Assembly: GCA_036897095.1 (NCBI GenBank) | Contig: JAYMSP010003042.1 | Span: 1 to 21,405 of the forward strand | Source of the DNA: Plantago elongata | Taxonomy: Eukaryota; Streptophyta; Magnoliopsida; Lamiales; Plantaginaceae | DNA: 21,405 nucleotides | Direction: 5' to 3' | Shown: one piece after another, positions 7,748 through 17,667 of the stretch | Layout of the letters: every line of letters starts with the position of its first letter | How positions within the stretch are numbered: the first letter of the stretch is position 1 | The notes under the pieces: model-generated | Databases searched by the model: none | Seen by the model: the letters and a program-made list of their open reading frames with translations, nothing else | Told to the model about the DNA's origin: nothing | Made by a program: the position numbers and the translations under genes

Positions 7748-10700
7748 CTATGCTTTAGTATTCATAAACCTTGGGAGCCCTATTTTGTGTCCGAAAATCT
7801 GGACATCCTCTTGGATCTTTTTCCTGTACTCGCCAAAGGTAAAGCTTCTATAAACACTTGGTTTATCGTCACACTTTATAATTGTTTCGTACGATGGACA
7901 TAAAAAGTATGCTACCGAGAATCTCTCCTTCATCGAATTGGAAATGACACGGTGTTCCACACTTTTATATACATTGTTGCTCCACGCCTGCAAATATATA
8001 CATCATCTTGGTAACAACAATTCTAATGTTTAACAAATTCATAAGACAACTTTTGATTAAAGTTTATTTTATCGTTAGATGAGAGCAAGTAAGCAATTAA
8101 GACTGGACTGGGCCGAAAATTGTTTGGGCTTTACAGTGTGGCCAGAAAAAAACTAGATATGTCAATCGCATTGGTCCACTAACAAAGCTGTCCACTATGT
8201 ATTGAATTTGAATAAAATTGATCTACCAATATCAGGGTAATTTTATTTTTGCCCACCAAACAATGTGGCATATAAATGAGGCTAGTTAATTGAACACGTT
8301 TTTAATTAAGTAAATACATGTCAACACCTTGTAATTCGTCTTATTCAACAATTGTAATTGTAATGCTATATTTCATTTCATGTTAATTAATAAAAAAACA
8401 CATGTCAACTACTCGTAATTAAGAGGTTATGAGCTCTATTTTCACAAGTTATTAAATGGACTTGTGACAATTTATTCACAAGAAAAAGGAAGTACGATAT
8501 TAACAATAATTAACTACAAAATGAATTCTTACCTGAAACAAATCACCAATGTTTATAATGAGTGCATCGGGATTGGGTTTAACAGCAATCCAACTCCCAT
8601 CTTTCACCAGTTGCAGCCCTCCAATATTATCTTGGTGTAGTACGGTCAGGAAGTCGCTATCCGAATGAGGCACAATTCCATAAATTTGAGGATATAACGG
8701 ACATTTTGGATACCGGTTCAACCTGAGGTAGCAGGTGTTGGGCAAACATGTTTCTTTCAAAAACCCCGGTTTCCGGCCCATTTCCTCCGCCAGTATATCT
8801 GCTAATTTGTGTGCTAGTTCCGACACAGTAGTGGCAAACGCTTCCATTGTAGAGCTATATTCATCAAAATACAATATTAGAAAACACAATTGGTTGGATA
8901 AGATTAAAATGGAAGGGTGGAAGTATGAAACATCTAAAGATGATGTAGAGAATTGTAATTTGGCATAGACAAATCAATCGCCGTAAAATGCATAGGGAGG
9001 TATACATACTGATTAGCAGTTGCTGTCTCATAATTTGGTACAGGGAGAAAGGCCCTTTTATGACATGTCTCCATCACTAAAGACACTTTTATGATTAACA
9101 TGTTCTGACGATCAAAGTAGATTTTACCAAAAATATTCCAATAATAAGTAGGTATCCAAACCTCATTCTCCTTTCGATCTCTAGTAAAATGTTGTTTCTT
9201 CTTTTTGGACCCACGTCCAACACCGTAGCAAATTAAACACGACATATCACCAAATCGATTACTCCTCTATTTTAACCAACTTAATGTCACCAACACTTGC
9301 ACTATTTAATGTCTAAAGAAGAATATCACAATATACTCAGTGTTGTTGTCACTTTATTCCATCAGAGTCTATGTATGAATACGTGCATATTCATTATATA
9401 TTTATCTATTTAATTCTCTGATAATAATAAACATTATTAATTTAAAGTTACTAGTTATCATCAAACAATTAACACGGATCATTAATTTATAATACTTAAA
9501 ACTCCGGTAGTTACCTGAGGGTATTGAAACCACTGGAACCCAAAATATCACTCAACGAAACGTGAAACGCTTCGGACCAAGAGAGATGTTTGAGGCTTCG
9601 AGGAGAAGGCGTTCCCCAACGGTAGCTCCCTGCCGAGAAATTCAAATCTTTGCCGTTTCTCTTCTCGTTGAACGATTTCTTGAATAGGTTCACTTGTTGT
9701 GCTTTCATCTCCTCCAATATCTCTCGGGAAACTCCATGGTTGATCACTTGGAAAAATCCCCACTCGCGAGAAGCTCGCGCAATCTCCTTCCTACATGCCT
9801 CCTCTTCTTCACTAACCCCGCTAGTTAGCCTGTTTAGGTCAATTACAGGCAACTCACACTCTTCCATCACCGAAACGTCCAGAAACTTCTTCTCCTTAGG
9901 GCACAAGTTTCCAAATAGATTCTTGTAAGTTGTCTCGAATGGCGGATCAGACGATTCGTTCATTGTCACGGGCTGATCAAGATAATGCAAAGTTATTAAA
10001 ACTCCCATGAAATCATATAACCGTCTGTGCATAAATTCAAAATTTTATGTAATGGTTATAGACTTATAGAACATTGAACAAGGAAAATGACAAGATTATA
10101 GCAATAAAGACTTGGACGAAAGTTGAGGTGATTCGATGAGGAAAAGATGAGTCATGAAGGTACGGATATGGTTTAGGAAAAATGACAAGGAGATAATAGC
10201 TTTTACGACGATGTTTCTTGTTTTGTCGTCGATGATAATGTTGCAAAGTTTTCTCCATTTCAACGCCTTTGATGAATTAATGACAAAGCTAGCTAGGTAA
10301 TGTTCTTGTCCTTTTTATATACTACTAGTACTTGCCATATTAATGTTGTTAAAATTAATTAGGATTGATATTGATCAATGTACAAGAGACACCTTTACAA
10401 CATAGAATACATGGACCCATCACACTTTGCTACTTAAATTCCTAACATATCCATTCACAAAGTAAATCAATACTTGGAATATCAATTTAAGTCAAGTTAT
10501 TACGGGATTGATTCGCATGCGACTTAAATGTCCCGATTTAAATGTTTAAATAGTGATCGGAATTGTAGTGAAATTGTTAAAATTGTGTTTGGTATAGAAT
10601 TGTAATTGGATAGGATATTATAGGTTTGTATATAGGTAGAGAAAAATGTTGCTACATTAAAGCCATTTCAATTTGCGGCATTTAAATGCCATAACAAATA

Positions 10701-11695
10701 CAAAATTACCAAGTAGCATCCAAATGGACATTTGAATGCTACTCCAATTCGCCCCGTATACATGTTTATAACATAGGATACATGGACCCATCACACTTTG
10801 CTACTTAAATTCATAACATATCCATTCACAAAGTAAATCAATACTTGGAATATCAATTTAAGTCAAGTTATTACATGTTTATGTCAGTTAAACACCTAAT
10901 TTTCCAACCGGATGAAAATGGTGCATTAGATTAGTGTAAAGTATATACGTAAATATGCATGTCTGAAAAAATATATTACTTTGTGTATACTATCTATTAT
11001 TTTCTCACGTTCAGAAAAATCATGAGTTTGGGTCTTTGGGATATCATTTTCATAACAAAATGAGACAGTTATTGCAAATTATGCATCTTTTGTCTCCCAA
11101 TGCGGTCGAGTAGGATATTAGCCAAGGAAAATTAATGAGACAGTGTTTGACAATCATACATGTTTGTCTCACAAAATATATGCTACTTGATATATATAGT
11201 AGTAGTATTATTAACCAAGAAAATTAGAAATACAAATGGACTTACAAGAATGGAGGATTCTGCAGACTGCATGTGTAATGTGTCTAGGGACAATAACTAT
11301 ATAATCGATCTTAAAATTTTTGAAAGGACATATCATGTTCTAACATACTATGTATACTCCATAATTGAGATACTATATTACATGATCGATCATTCATCAA
11401 CTAATTTTGCTATCTTAAGTGGATTAAATACATGCATGTGTGGATTATCTATCCTAACTGTACTGCCACAACCCAAATTTTCAGTCCTTCTGTTTGTTTA
11501 CGATGTAATCTAAATTGAAACTGTTTATTTTGTACATAAAAAAATTAAATTTCATTCCAAACCGTTATAACTGTTTTCTTCAAATAGTAAAAATGTAATT
11601 TAATTTTACAAATTTCATTTTATGATCAAGACGAAAGTTGGAGTTAATTAACTTACTTGGTTCAGATGCAATGAATCATTCACAGGGACCACCAT
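7748..11695 (-). CDS. GA2OX8: Gibberellin 2-oxidase, C20-GA class (GA2ox8-like)
   Basis: This is a 2-oxoglutarate/Fe(II) dioxygenase that 2-beta-hydroxylates gibberellins; its class acts on C20 precursors (GA12, GA53) and so lowers active GA. Preferred model, minus strand: 11695-11657, 9972-9515, 8854-8533, 7987-7748, all GT-AG and in frame, 352 aa. If translation starts at ATG 9963 instead, the protein has 336 aa (subtract 16 from the numbers below). The N-terminal dioxygenase domain has LPVIDLNRL (54-62) and WGFFQVINHG (84-93). The catalytic domain has VPHSDSDFL, with Fe ligands His229 and Asp231, and YKSVEHRV with the third ligand His285. Arg295 and Ser297 (ERFSVAYF) bind 2-oxoglutarate. 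AGSYRWGTP, LSWSEAFHV and the ending GLPRF are as in Arabidopsis GA2ox8 (338 aa). No catalytic residue is missing. Confidence 0.93.
8316..8420 (+). mobile_element. 5'-truncated SINE tail in GA2ox last intron
   Basis: ATTCGTCTTATTCAACAATT followed by GTAATTGTAATG (about 8335-8365) matches the 3' part of the SINE at 20170-20335 with few mismatches. The insert is bounded by imperfect direct repeats of about 21 bp: ACATGTCAACACCTTGTAATT at 8316-8336 and ACATGTCAACTACTCGTAATT at 8400-8420. These look like an aged target-site duplication, as expected for a truncated retroposon. Confidence 0.6.
8855..9514 (-). other. GA2ox intron between the two main exons
   Basis: This 660-bp GT-AG intron separates the N-terminal dioxygenase exon from the catalytic exon. 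A reading frame of about 100 codons inside it (9245-8934) has no recognisable domain and is treated as chance. Confidence 0.85.
10399..10503. repeat. 105-bp direct duplication, copy 1
   Basis: The copy is nearly identical to 10770-10874 (about three differences in 105 bp) and in the same orientation. The duplicated unit originally also included TACATGTTTAT, which still follows the second copy and precedes it at 10759. That marks a former head-to-tail tandem duplication. Confidence 0.95.
10504..10757. mobile_element. Tourist/Harbinger-like MITE B
   Basis: The left end is CGGGATTGATTCG and the right end read inverted is CGGGGCGAATTGG. Further in, both arms share a TTAAATG/TTCAAATG block. The element sits after TTA at the boundary between two copies of a tandem duplication, which defines its edges to within a few bases. 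The ends resemble those of the elements at 1136 and 15816, though it is longer (about 254 bp). Confidence 0.65.
10770..10874. repeat. 105-bp direct duplication, copy 2
   Basis: This is the partner of 10399-10503. It is flanked on both sides by TACATGTTTAT (10759-10769 and 10872-10882), the expected joint of a tandem duplication. Confidence 0.95.
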
Positions 11696-11725
11696 TTCAG
11701 AATTCTCCAGAGACCTCCTTTGATG
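11657..11725 (-). other. Candidate short first coding exon of GA2ox
   Basis: This exon lies between an acceptor (GGTGCAG|CAT, at 11726) and a strong donor (CAA|GTAAGT, at 11656). From ATG 11695 it encodes MVVPVNDSLHLNQ, which continues in frame into PVTMNESSDPPFE of the next exon. The acceptor lacks a strong pyrimidine tract, and a start at 9963 would give a protein as long as Arabidopsis GA2ox8, so transcript evidence is needed to choose. An ATG further upstream in the same frame (11740) is lost if the stated acceptor is used. Confidence 0.65.
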
Positions 11726-12141
11726 CTGCACCATTTTCATCAACATAAATTAACTAGTTAAACTTGTGTTTATATGTTACAAATCTTAATTTGCCAACAT
11801 TTCATTTCATTACTTATTTCATTTTCATGACAAGCATGCGTTAATTAGCTTAACACCACTTTGCTTGCTATGATCTCTACATTTGAGACATGCATACAAA
11901 TATAATCATGCATGGTGCAATTCATAACACAAAGATGAAGTCTAGATAATTTCTTTAATGTTGCCAAATTATTATTGTTGAACAATTTTTACACTCAAGT
12001 ATTGTAAAGAACAGAAATGTGGGGGGAGAGGATTATTGAGGATATGAAGAAAACTGCAAAGTAATCATGAATTGGTAGTATTTAATTCTAAGGCTCAGAG
12101 CAATTTGAACACTTACATTGAAAGAGATGTTGCACTTGCAT
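11697..12141 (-). promoter_or_regulatory. Spliced uORF ending one base before GA2ox start
   Basis: In the spliced leader an ATG at 12141 opens a 17-codon frame: eight codons plus one base in the 5' exon, the rest after 11725. It ends with TGA at 11699-11697, one base before ATG 11695. If the splice model is right, this uORF would make the main start dependent on leaky scanning or reinitiation. This is inference from sequence only. Confidence 0.35.
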
Positions 12142-12185
12142 ATAGTATAAGAAAGCGAACAAGCTATAGTGTAAGAATGATATCC
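12117..12185 (-). other. Candidate 5' UTR exon of GA2ox
   Basis: About 30 bp after a TATAAGTA box there is a 5' leader ending at a good donor (CAAT|GTAAGTG, GT at 12116-12115). Splicing to 11725 gives a continuous 5' UTR. The transcription start is estimated from the TATA position only. Confidence 0.5.
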
Positions 12186-12207
12186 AGAATGGTGGGAGGG
12201 AAGAGCT

Positions 12208-12215
12208 ACTTATAC
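12208..12215 (-). promoter_or_regulatory. TATA box candidate for GA2ox
   Basis: TATAAGTA on the minus strand lies about 30 bp upstream of the inferred leader start. This is the nearest TATA-like match upstream of the candidate leader exon. Confidence 0.45.
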
Positions 12216-13906
12216 TAGCTAAAGGGGACCAATCTGCAATTATGAAATTTTGTACACGATATTTTTAAAGACCCCACAATCAAATTATTAATTAATATTA
12301 AAAGTTGCAATTAATAAAATAGAATAAAAATGAAAAGGGAGAGAAGTGGAAAAGATAGAGAACCTATGTTGAATAGAAGAACACGAAGATGGAGATGCAA
12401 TCACTAACGAAGGACTAGTCCAGTTGTACTGATGGAGAGAATTCGTGAGAAGGAAAATATTTTTTTATTTTCGACTTCCTTCAAATAAAATAATCTTTCA
12501 TTTACAAAAATAAAATTTACAATAAAATTTATTTTTAATCACAAACACACATGTATTTTCTATCTCAAACTCATTTTTAAATATATATCACATTTTTTTT
12601 AAAAACGTGTAAAACTAAACTGTGTCATGGGAGTATATCTTAACTACTTTTATCATTATGTATGTGCGTTATTTCCATATTTTGCATACTCCTAAGATAA
12701 ACTGATATACATATAGGGTTGGATGATTGATTTGAATTAAGGTTAGCCCTCTATTAGACTATGACTACAGATATAGTGACTTGTAGTAGTTATTGAGGTC
12801 CCCTTAATTCTCTGCCGACTTCAAGTGATTTAATACTTCTTGCAACACCAACCTAACTAACTACTACTTAAGCCTTTCGCTCCCTCTCTCTCACATTTCA
12901 CTGGTGGAATTTGTATACACGTTTGGCCTTCTAAGGCAGGAAACTTGGAATCAAACTTTAAGGGAGTCGCCTAGCTCAGCTCTATACATTTCTATTTACA
13001 TAGCTAGACATTCCGCATTTGTAGATAAGTTTCATGGATGAACCTTGAAATTAAGTGCATTGTTTTCAGGAAAGTGAACTTAACGGTCTGAATTTTATTG
13101 TGCGGGATATTGTTATAATATTGTTTTTTTCACATAATGTTTAACCTACTTCGATAGTTTTGATTCCTTGTGTCAACATATCAAAGATTTAAAAGAGTCA
13201 AGAATACATTGGAGTCTCTTGAGAAATGATTGGAGAATTAGATTTTCTGTAGAAAATATCTCGACGAGACTCTTGAAGACGAAATAAGAATGGAAAAAGG
13301 ATCCGGTCTTGATCGTTGATAATGTTACAGGAACAAGGACATAAACAAATAACGATATTCGAGATAGAAAAAGCATTCCATTAGTCTTGATACTCGAAAG
13401 TTTCCTAATGTTTTTGAATCGAATGTGTGATCTCGATCATCTAGGTTTTATCTAGATTAATAGTGTAATAGAATAGGTGATTATATTATGCTCCATTAGC
13501 TTTTGTATTCAAGGTGTCGATCTTGAATATAGAATTGATCAATTCACTTTTGAATAAAGTGGGTATTTGCCTTTTTTCTCGGCAGGATCATTAAATGCTA
13601 GAAATTATTCAGTCTTGCAAATTTAATTTTCCGCTCCATTATAATTATTCTATTTATTTTCGAGTTGTATTGTTACATCAATTGTTATATTGATATTTTT
13701 ATTAAAAGTGTTGTTACAAATACAAGTATAAGTCCAGGTGCTTAGGTTCTTTCAAGCCTCTCCCATCTTCCATGCGTCTCACTCCCCTTTGAACTTTGAA
13801 GAACACATTTTCACTGTGCACCACTCATTTTGAACAAACCCCACATATTACTGATCTATTTTACTTCCACTAGTGTTATTATATATTAAACTGAACAAGC
13901 TCATAC
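12216..13906. other. GA2ox upstream region; no gene recognised
   Basis: The proximal few hundred bases should hold the GA2ox promoter. The rest is AT-rich. Around 13180-13770 the composition and phrases such as TTTTCCGCTCC suggest an old, decayed LTR-type insertion, but no domain or paired LTR can be shown. A short CT-rich microsatellite lies near 12880-12895. Confidence 0.3.
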
Positions 13907-13936
13907 CCTTGTTCAACTCCAAAAGGAAATTCTTAT

Positions 13937-15815
13937 CTGCTTAATTTGGTTAAAAGAGAGAACCAGCGGGATATTAATACCTTGTTTCTTACTCCATTAA
14001 AATTAACACATGATTAAAACAATTAAAAAAATATATTTTTATGTAGTTTTTATGATTTTAATCGCTTGCCTGACCGTTTATAATTTTTTAAATTTCCAGT
14101 TGGTAAAACTAGATGATAAGAAATATATATTAAAATTTCATTTGAAAAGACTTGGGGCGATGTATGGGAACCCTGAGGCTAGAAACCAACCATGTTGGAA
14201 AGATACTCAACTACGGAACTCAAGCTAAGTGGAATAACAAGTTGTTCCATCTCACATAAATGAAGCACCAATGAAAAATTTAATCATTAGCGAAGAATAT
14301 CCAAGCCAAGACCCACCAACCATGCACCAGGAAAAGACCCAATCTAGATGGGAAAATTGCATGCATTAGCTAGATTTCGGTTTGTTAGTTGATTTCTATT
14401 CCATTACACTTTATCGAGTTCCAATCTTACATAGATATTCGATGGAAAAGATAATGGAGTCAGTCCTATCAGAGTATCAGTCAATTTAAAATGATTGTGG
14501 GTCAAATAAGCCCAATATTAATATTATGTGGCCTATAACATGTAACACAACATTGAGAAATTTCATTTACCTGCACAAGCAAGGGATCTCCGCTGTCACT
14601 CTCATATGTACTAATGGATAGATAAGGATATACTACAATAAAGTTATAAAGTTAGAAGGTTGTGCTTAATGTTATAAGATAAGATAATTAGTGTTAGAAA
14701 ATTAATATATATGTGAATTTTACACCTTCTTAAACTTATAAGTTTGAGCTTTTAAATGAAATGGAATTCCGACTATTATTATCAGAGAGCCTCATGTCCA
14801 AATCGATGATGAGTGTTCCAACTAATAATGTTTCAGTTTGTCCAAAGATAACTATAATTCGACGAGTAGAGCCGGCCGACTGACCACAATCCACTCGTGA
14901 GGAAGCGCATCGCTTGGGAAATAAAATATAAGTTGGATAATCATTTAAAGATAGCCCAACTTAATAACTGAGGTAAAATTGTGCTTGAACTCAAGGAGTC
15001 ATGCTCGAGTAGCGAGAGCACCCAAAGCTTCAAATAATGTCGATACGTACATTATGTTCTTGCAAAATTATCTACTTCAAATTATAAATGAACCGTCTCA
15101 ATAAAAGTTGCGAGTAAAAAAAAATATCATTAGGATCATCTCGTCAATAACTTTAATTTTAACTATAAATTAATTTTAAAATACAACGGTTATAAACTCT
15201 TTAGTAAAATTCTCTTGTGAAATATCACTTCCTAGATTTTCATATGTAACTCTATTATATCATTCGACTGGTCATTAGCCATTAAAATTGTATAAATCTG
15301 ATCAAAATTTACTTATTTTAGTCGGTAACTAATTGAATTTTGAGGAATGAATTCTGTTGGTGTGTATTGTTCCAAGTCTACAATAATATCTAAATGCACC
15401 AAACTTTAAGATTCATTTGGTTGTGGTTCTTCCAAGTGTAACAGCAAACCTGTTTCTCCATCATCTATCTATCTCATAAATCTTACTACAATTATGTGAT
15501 TGATGAAGAAAATGTCTCTAACAAACAGAACACATGATAAATATACATGACCCAGGTCAAGTCTATACCCTACCGTAATAACTTGTTCCATGTCGGCATT
15601 ACCCTGCACCTAGCTAGCAGATACGACGTGGCCATGTATCCGAGTCACATGCTTCCACGTCATCATGAAAATTAAATACTCTTTAATTAAAGGATCTTGG
15701 CATGTGATGTGATTAGCTTCATCATGAAATGGGTGTTTTTCATGTTACACTTCCATAGCTGCAACATATGATCTAATATGGTTGAACATTTGACTGTCTG
15801 GACTTTGGACATCTA
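13937..15815. other. Intergenic or intronic, no gene recognised
   Basis: The stretch is AT-rich with many short stops in all frames. The only coding-like hints are the splice-bounded segments at 14570-14609 and 15573-15608 on the minus strand, neither of which could be tied to a gene. No repeats beyond simple AT tracts were recognised. Confidence 0.35.
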
Positions 15816-15960
15816 GGCTGATTGGCTGGCATTTGAATGTAAATTTTGGTGAAATTGTGTTTGCAATGAAATTGAAATGGAAATATTTAAAGTATATTTT
15901 AGGTCAAATTATTGTTCATCGAGCCAAATAGGAGCATTTAAATGCCAGCCCAATCAACCC
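15816..15960. mobile_element. Tourist/Harbinger-like MITE C, best preserved copy
   Basis: The left end is GGCTGATTGGCTGGCATTTG and the right end read inverted is GGGTTGATTGGGCTGGCATT. The two match over about 25 bp with one gap. The element is flanked by CTA on both sides (15813-15815 and 15961-15963), a 3-bp duplication similar to the TWA sites of PIF/Harbinger MITEs. The interior shares GAAATTGAAAT, TTTTAGGTCAAAT and CATCGAGCCAAAT with the element at 1136. No coding capacity. Confidence 0.8.
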
Positions 15961-16159
15961 CTAAATTGCTCCATAACTTAAGCTTCAAACTATATACACA
16001 AAACATTACCCAAAAGTTCTGAATAACACTATAATATACACAGTAGCATAAGGTAAAAACAAGAAGTGGCAATGTGACATTCAGGAACAAAAATGAACAA
16101 TCTACTGATCATATAATTATCGTAACACCATAATCAAACAGTATATATTATAATCTTTT

Positions 16160-16345
16160 GATCATCATGCTTAATGGTGGTGAGTTGTTTACACATAGTT
16201 TATCAGAGCGCTCTTCATAAACCGTTCACTCAAAAGACATCACGCACTATATAATAAGTAATTTTTTTAAACGGTTAAAGGGTGACTCGAACTCCCGACT
16301 TATTGGTTAGAGCTGAAGCGTCTTACCAACTCAGTTATCTGTGAT
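16160..16345 (-). mobile_element. tRNA-derived SINE or tRNA relic
   Basis: On the minus strand, ATAACTGAGTTGGTAAGAC (16338-16320) resembles a pol III A box, and GGGAGTTCGAGTCACCC (16296-16280) contains a B box (GTTCGAGTC) at tRNA-like spacing. The acceptor-stem halves do not pair into a clean cloverleaf, so it is not an intact tRNA gene. The unrelated stretch that follows, down to about 16160, would be the SINE body; that end is not defined. Confidence 0.6.
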
Positions 16346-17667
16346 AGTTAGATAGTGTGTATACTTTTATGCATTTCTATGTTAATATGTATGTTCGTTT
16401 TATCTTTTAATAGAAAAAATTTAGTTATTATCCCTCTCTTAACCAACAAATTTCTTTCTTCTTCTTCTTATCGTACGATAAATTGAAATTCATTTTGAAT
16501 TGACGAAAATTTCAATGAATGAGTATTTAATTCACCTCGTTATTGCCAGTTCACACCAAATTTTAGTTGGCGTAGGAATGTGGGTTCATAAGCTTTCTAT
16601 CAAGTTATAATGTCTCAAAGAACTGTATTGATGTAATCTAGTTTTAAATCTTTTTTGGGATGTGTATAACTTTGTTATTGGAGCGAAACAAATTGATCAA
16701 GCATTCCTCTTTATAAACATACTTTAGAGGCCGTATGAGAACACTATTCAATATTATTTTCAGTATTTTCAGGTATTATATAATTAAGATGTTGGAATCG
16801 TTGGTGTATTAGGTCGAATAACTCCGGTAACCCTTCTAGTATTATTTCCTAAGGGGTCGTTCTCTATGTTATATTAGAATTAGTCATGACAAATTAACAT
16901 AACTTACCCTCCCAATATGTTATTTTGTGAAGGCTATTTAATTTATTCAAATGCACTGAATCCTTCTGACCTAGTTTTATCTCCAAATTTAAATCTAGCA
17001 CATCCACATATCATAATAAACCATATCAATATCACAATTTATTTCTAACAACTTCAATTAATCAAGATTTTCATCAACTTTTAGGTGGGAGAACATTTTG
17101 CCCACACTATATAATATGTCTTGGGCATTGGTCATATGATTTCACCTAGCTAGGCAGAGTGAAAAGTTTACAAACTAATCCACCAATGCAATGAAATATT
17201 AGCCAATATTCAGCCGTAGTTGGCCTTAATTTTCAGAAAGTTTCATGCACCATTGCTTTATATACCTACCAGGAATTCTGCTATGAAACATTGGAAGATT
17301 ATGAAAGATTCATCTAATTTATATTCATATATTCCAAGTATATTTGATATCATTTTCTTTTTCTAATATATATAGACAAGCTATCAATATATTATTGACT
17401 TGATTCATAGCTTGTTGCCCATTAGGGTTTACTGGCATGTTAGGGCTGCACTAGTTTTTTCATTTTCATACAAGTAATGTTAAAACTCTTTATTTCAGTG
17501 ATGAGATGATTATTGAGCTTACACATTAGCCATGGTCAATATGATTAAAAAGAACTGTAAATGCGCCATGGTGAAACTGCAGAGGGTTTAATTGGTGAGC
17601 AATTTTAGTTCATTTCTGATAAAGTCGCACTTGACAGTATCTTTTCTTCAAGTCAGAGCTCAGGAAC
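16346..17667. other. Intergenic or intronic, nothing recognised
   Basis: AT-rich sequence without a supported gene. A TTCTTCTTCTT microsatellite lies near 16456-16469. No domains, RNA genes or long repeats were seen. Confidence 0.35.

Larger units (their letters stand above)
9973..11656 (-). other. Putative 1.7-kb first coding intron of GA2ox
   Basis: The donor is CAA|GTAAGT at 11656 and the acceptor is TTGATCAG|CCC at 9973. Splicing joins Gln13 to Pro-Val-Thr-Met in frame. The intron contains a 105-bp direct duplication and a MITE. A TATATAAAAAGG match on the minus strand near 10310-10321 could instead drive a shorter transcript starting inside this region. Confidence 0.65.

Noticed and set aside
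8934..9245. 103-codon minus-strand frame
   Set aside because: It lies within a well-defined GA2ox intron and has no domain.
9964..10032. Longer GA2ox start at 10032 beginning MHRRLYDF
   Set aside because: An acceptor TTGATCAG|CCC lies inside it (9973), the extra residues do not resemble the family, and an upstream exon joins in frame at that acceptor.
10064..10258. Reading frame upstream of GA2ox on the minus strand (64 codons)
   Set aside because: No family resemblance; it lies inside the inferred first intron.
11720..11735. GATGCTGCA near GA2ox exon 1 as a miR172-like site
   Set aside because: Only nine bases match and no precursor fold was evident; the segment is better explained as exon and splice acceptor.
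13173..13376. 67-codon minus-strand frame and an LTR-like stretch to about 13770
   Set aside because: The peptide is hydrophobic and low in complexity; no reverse transcriptase, integrase or paired LTR could be shown.
14570..14590. Resemblance of a CTTGTGCAGGT stretch to miR168
   Set aside because: Too many mismatches, and no opposing star arm or hairpin was found nearby.
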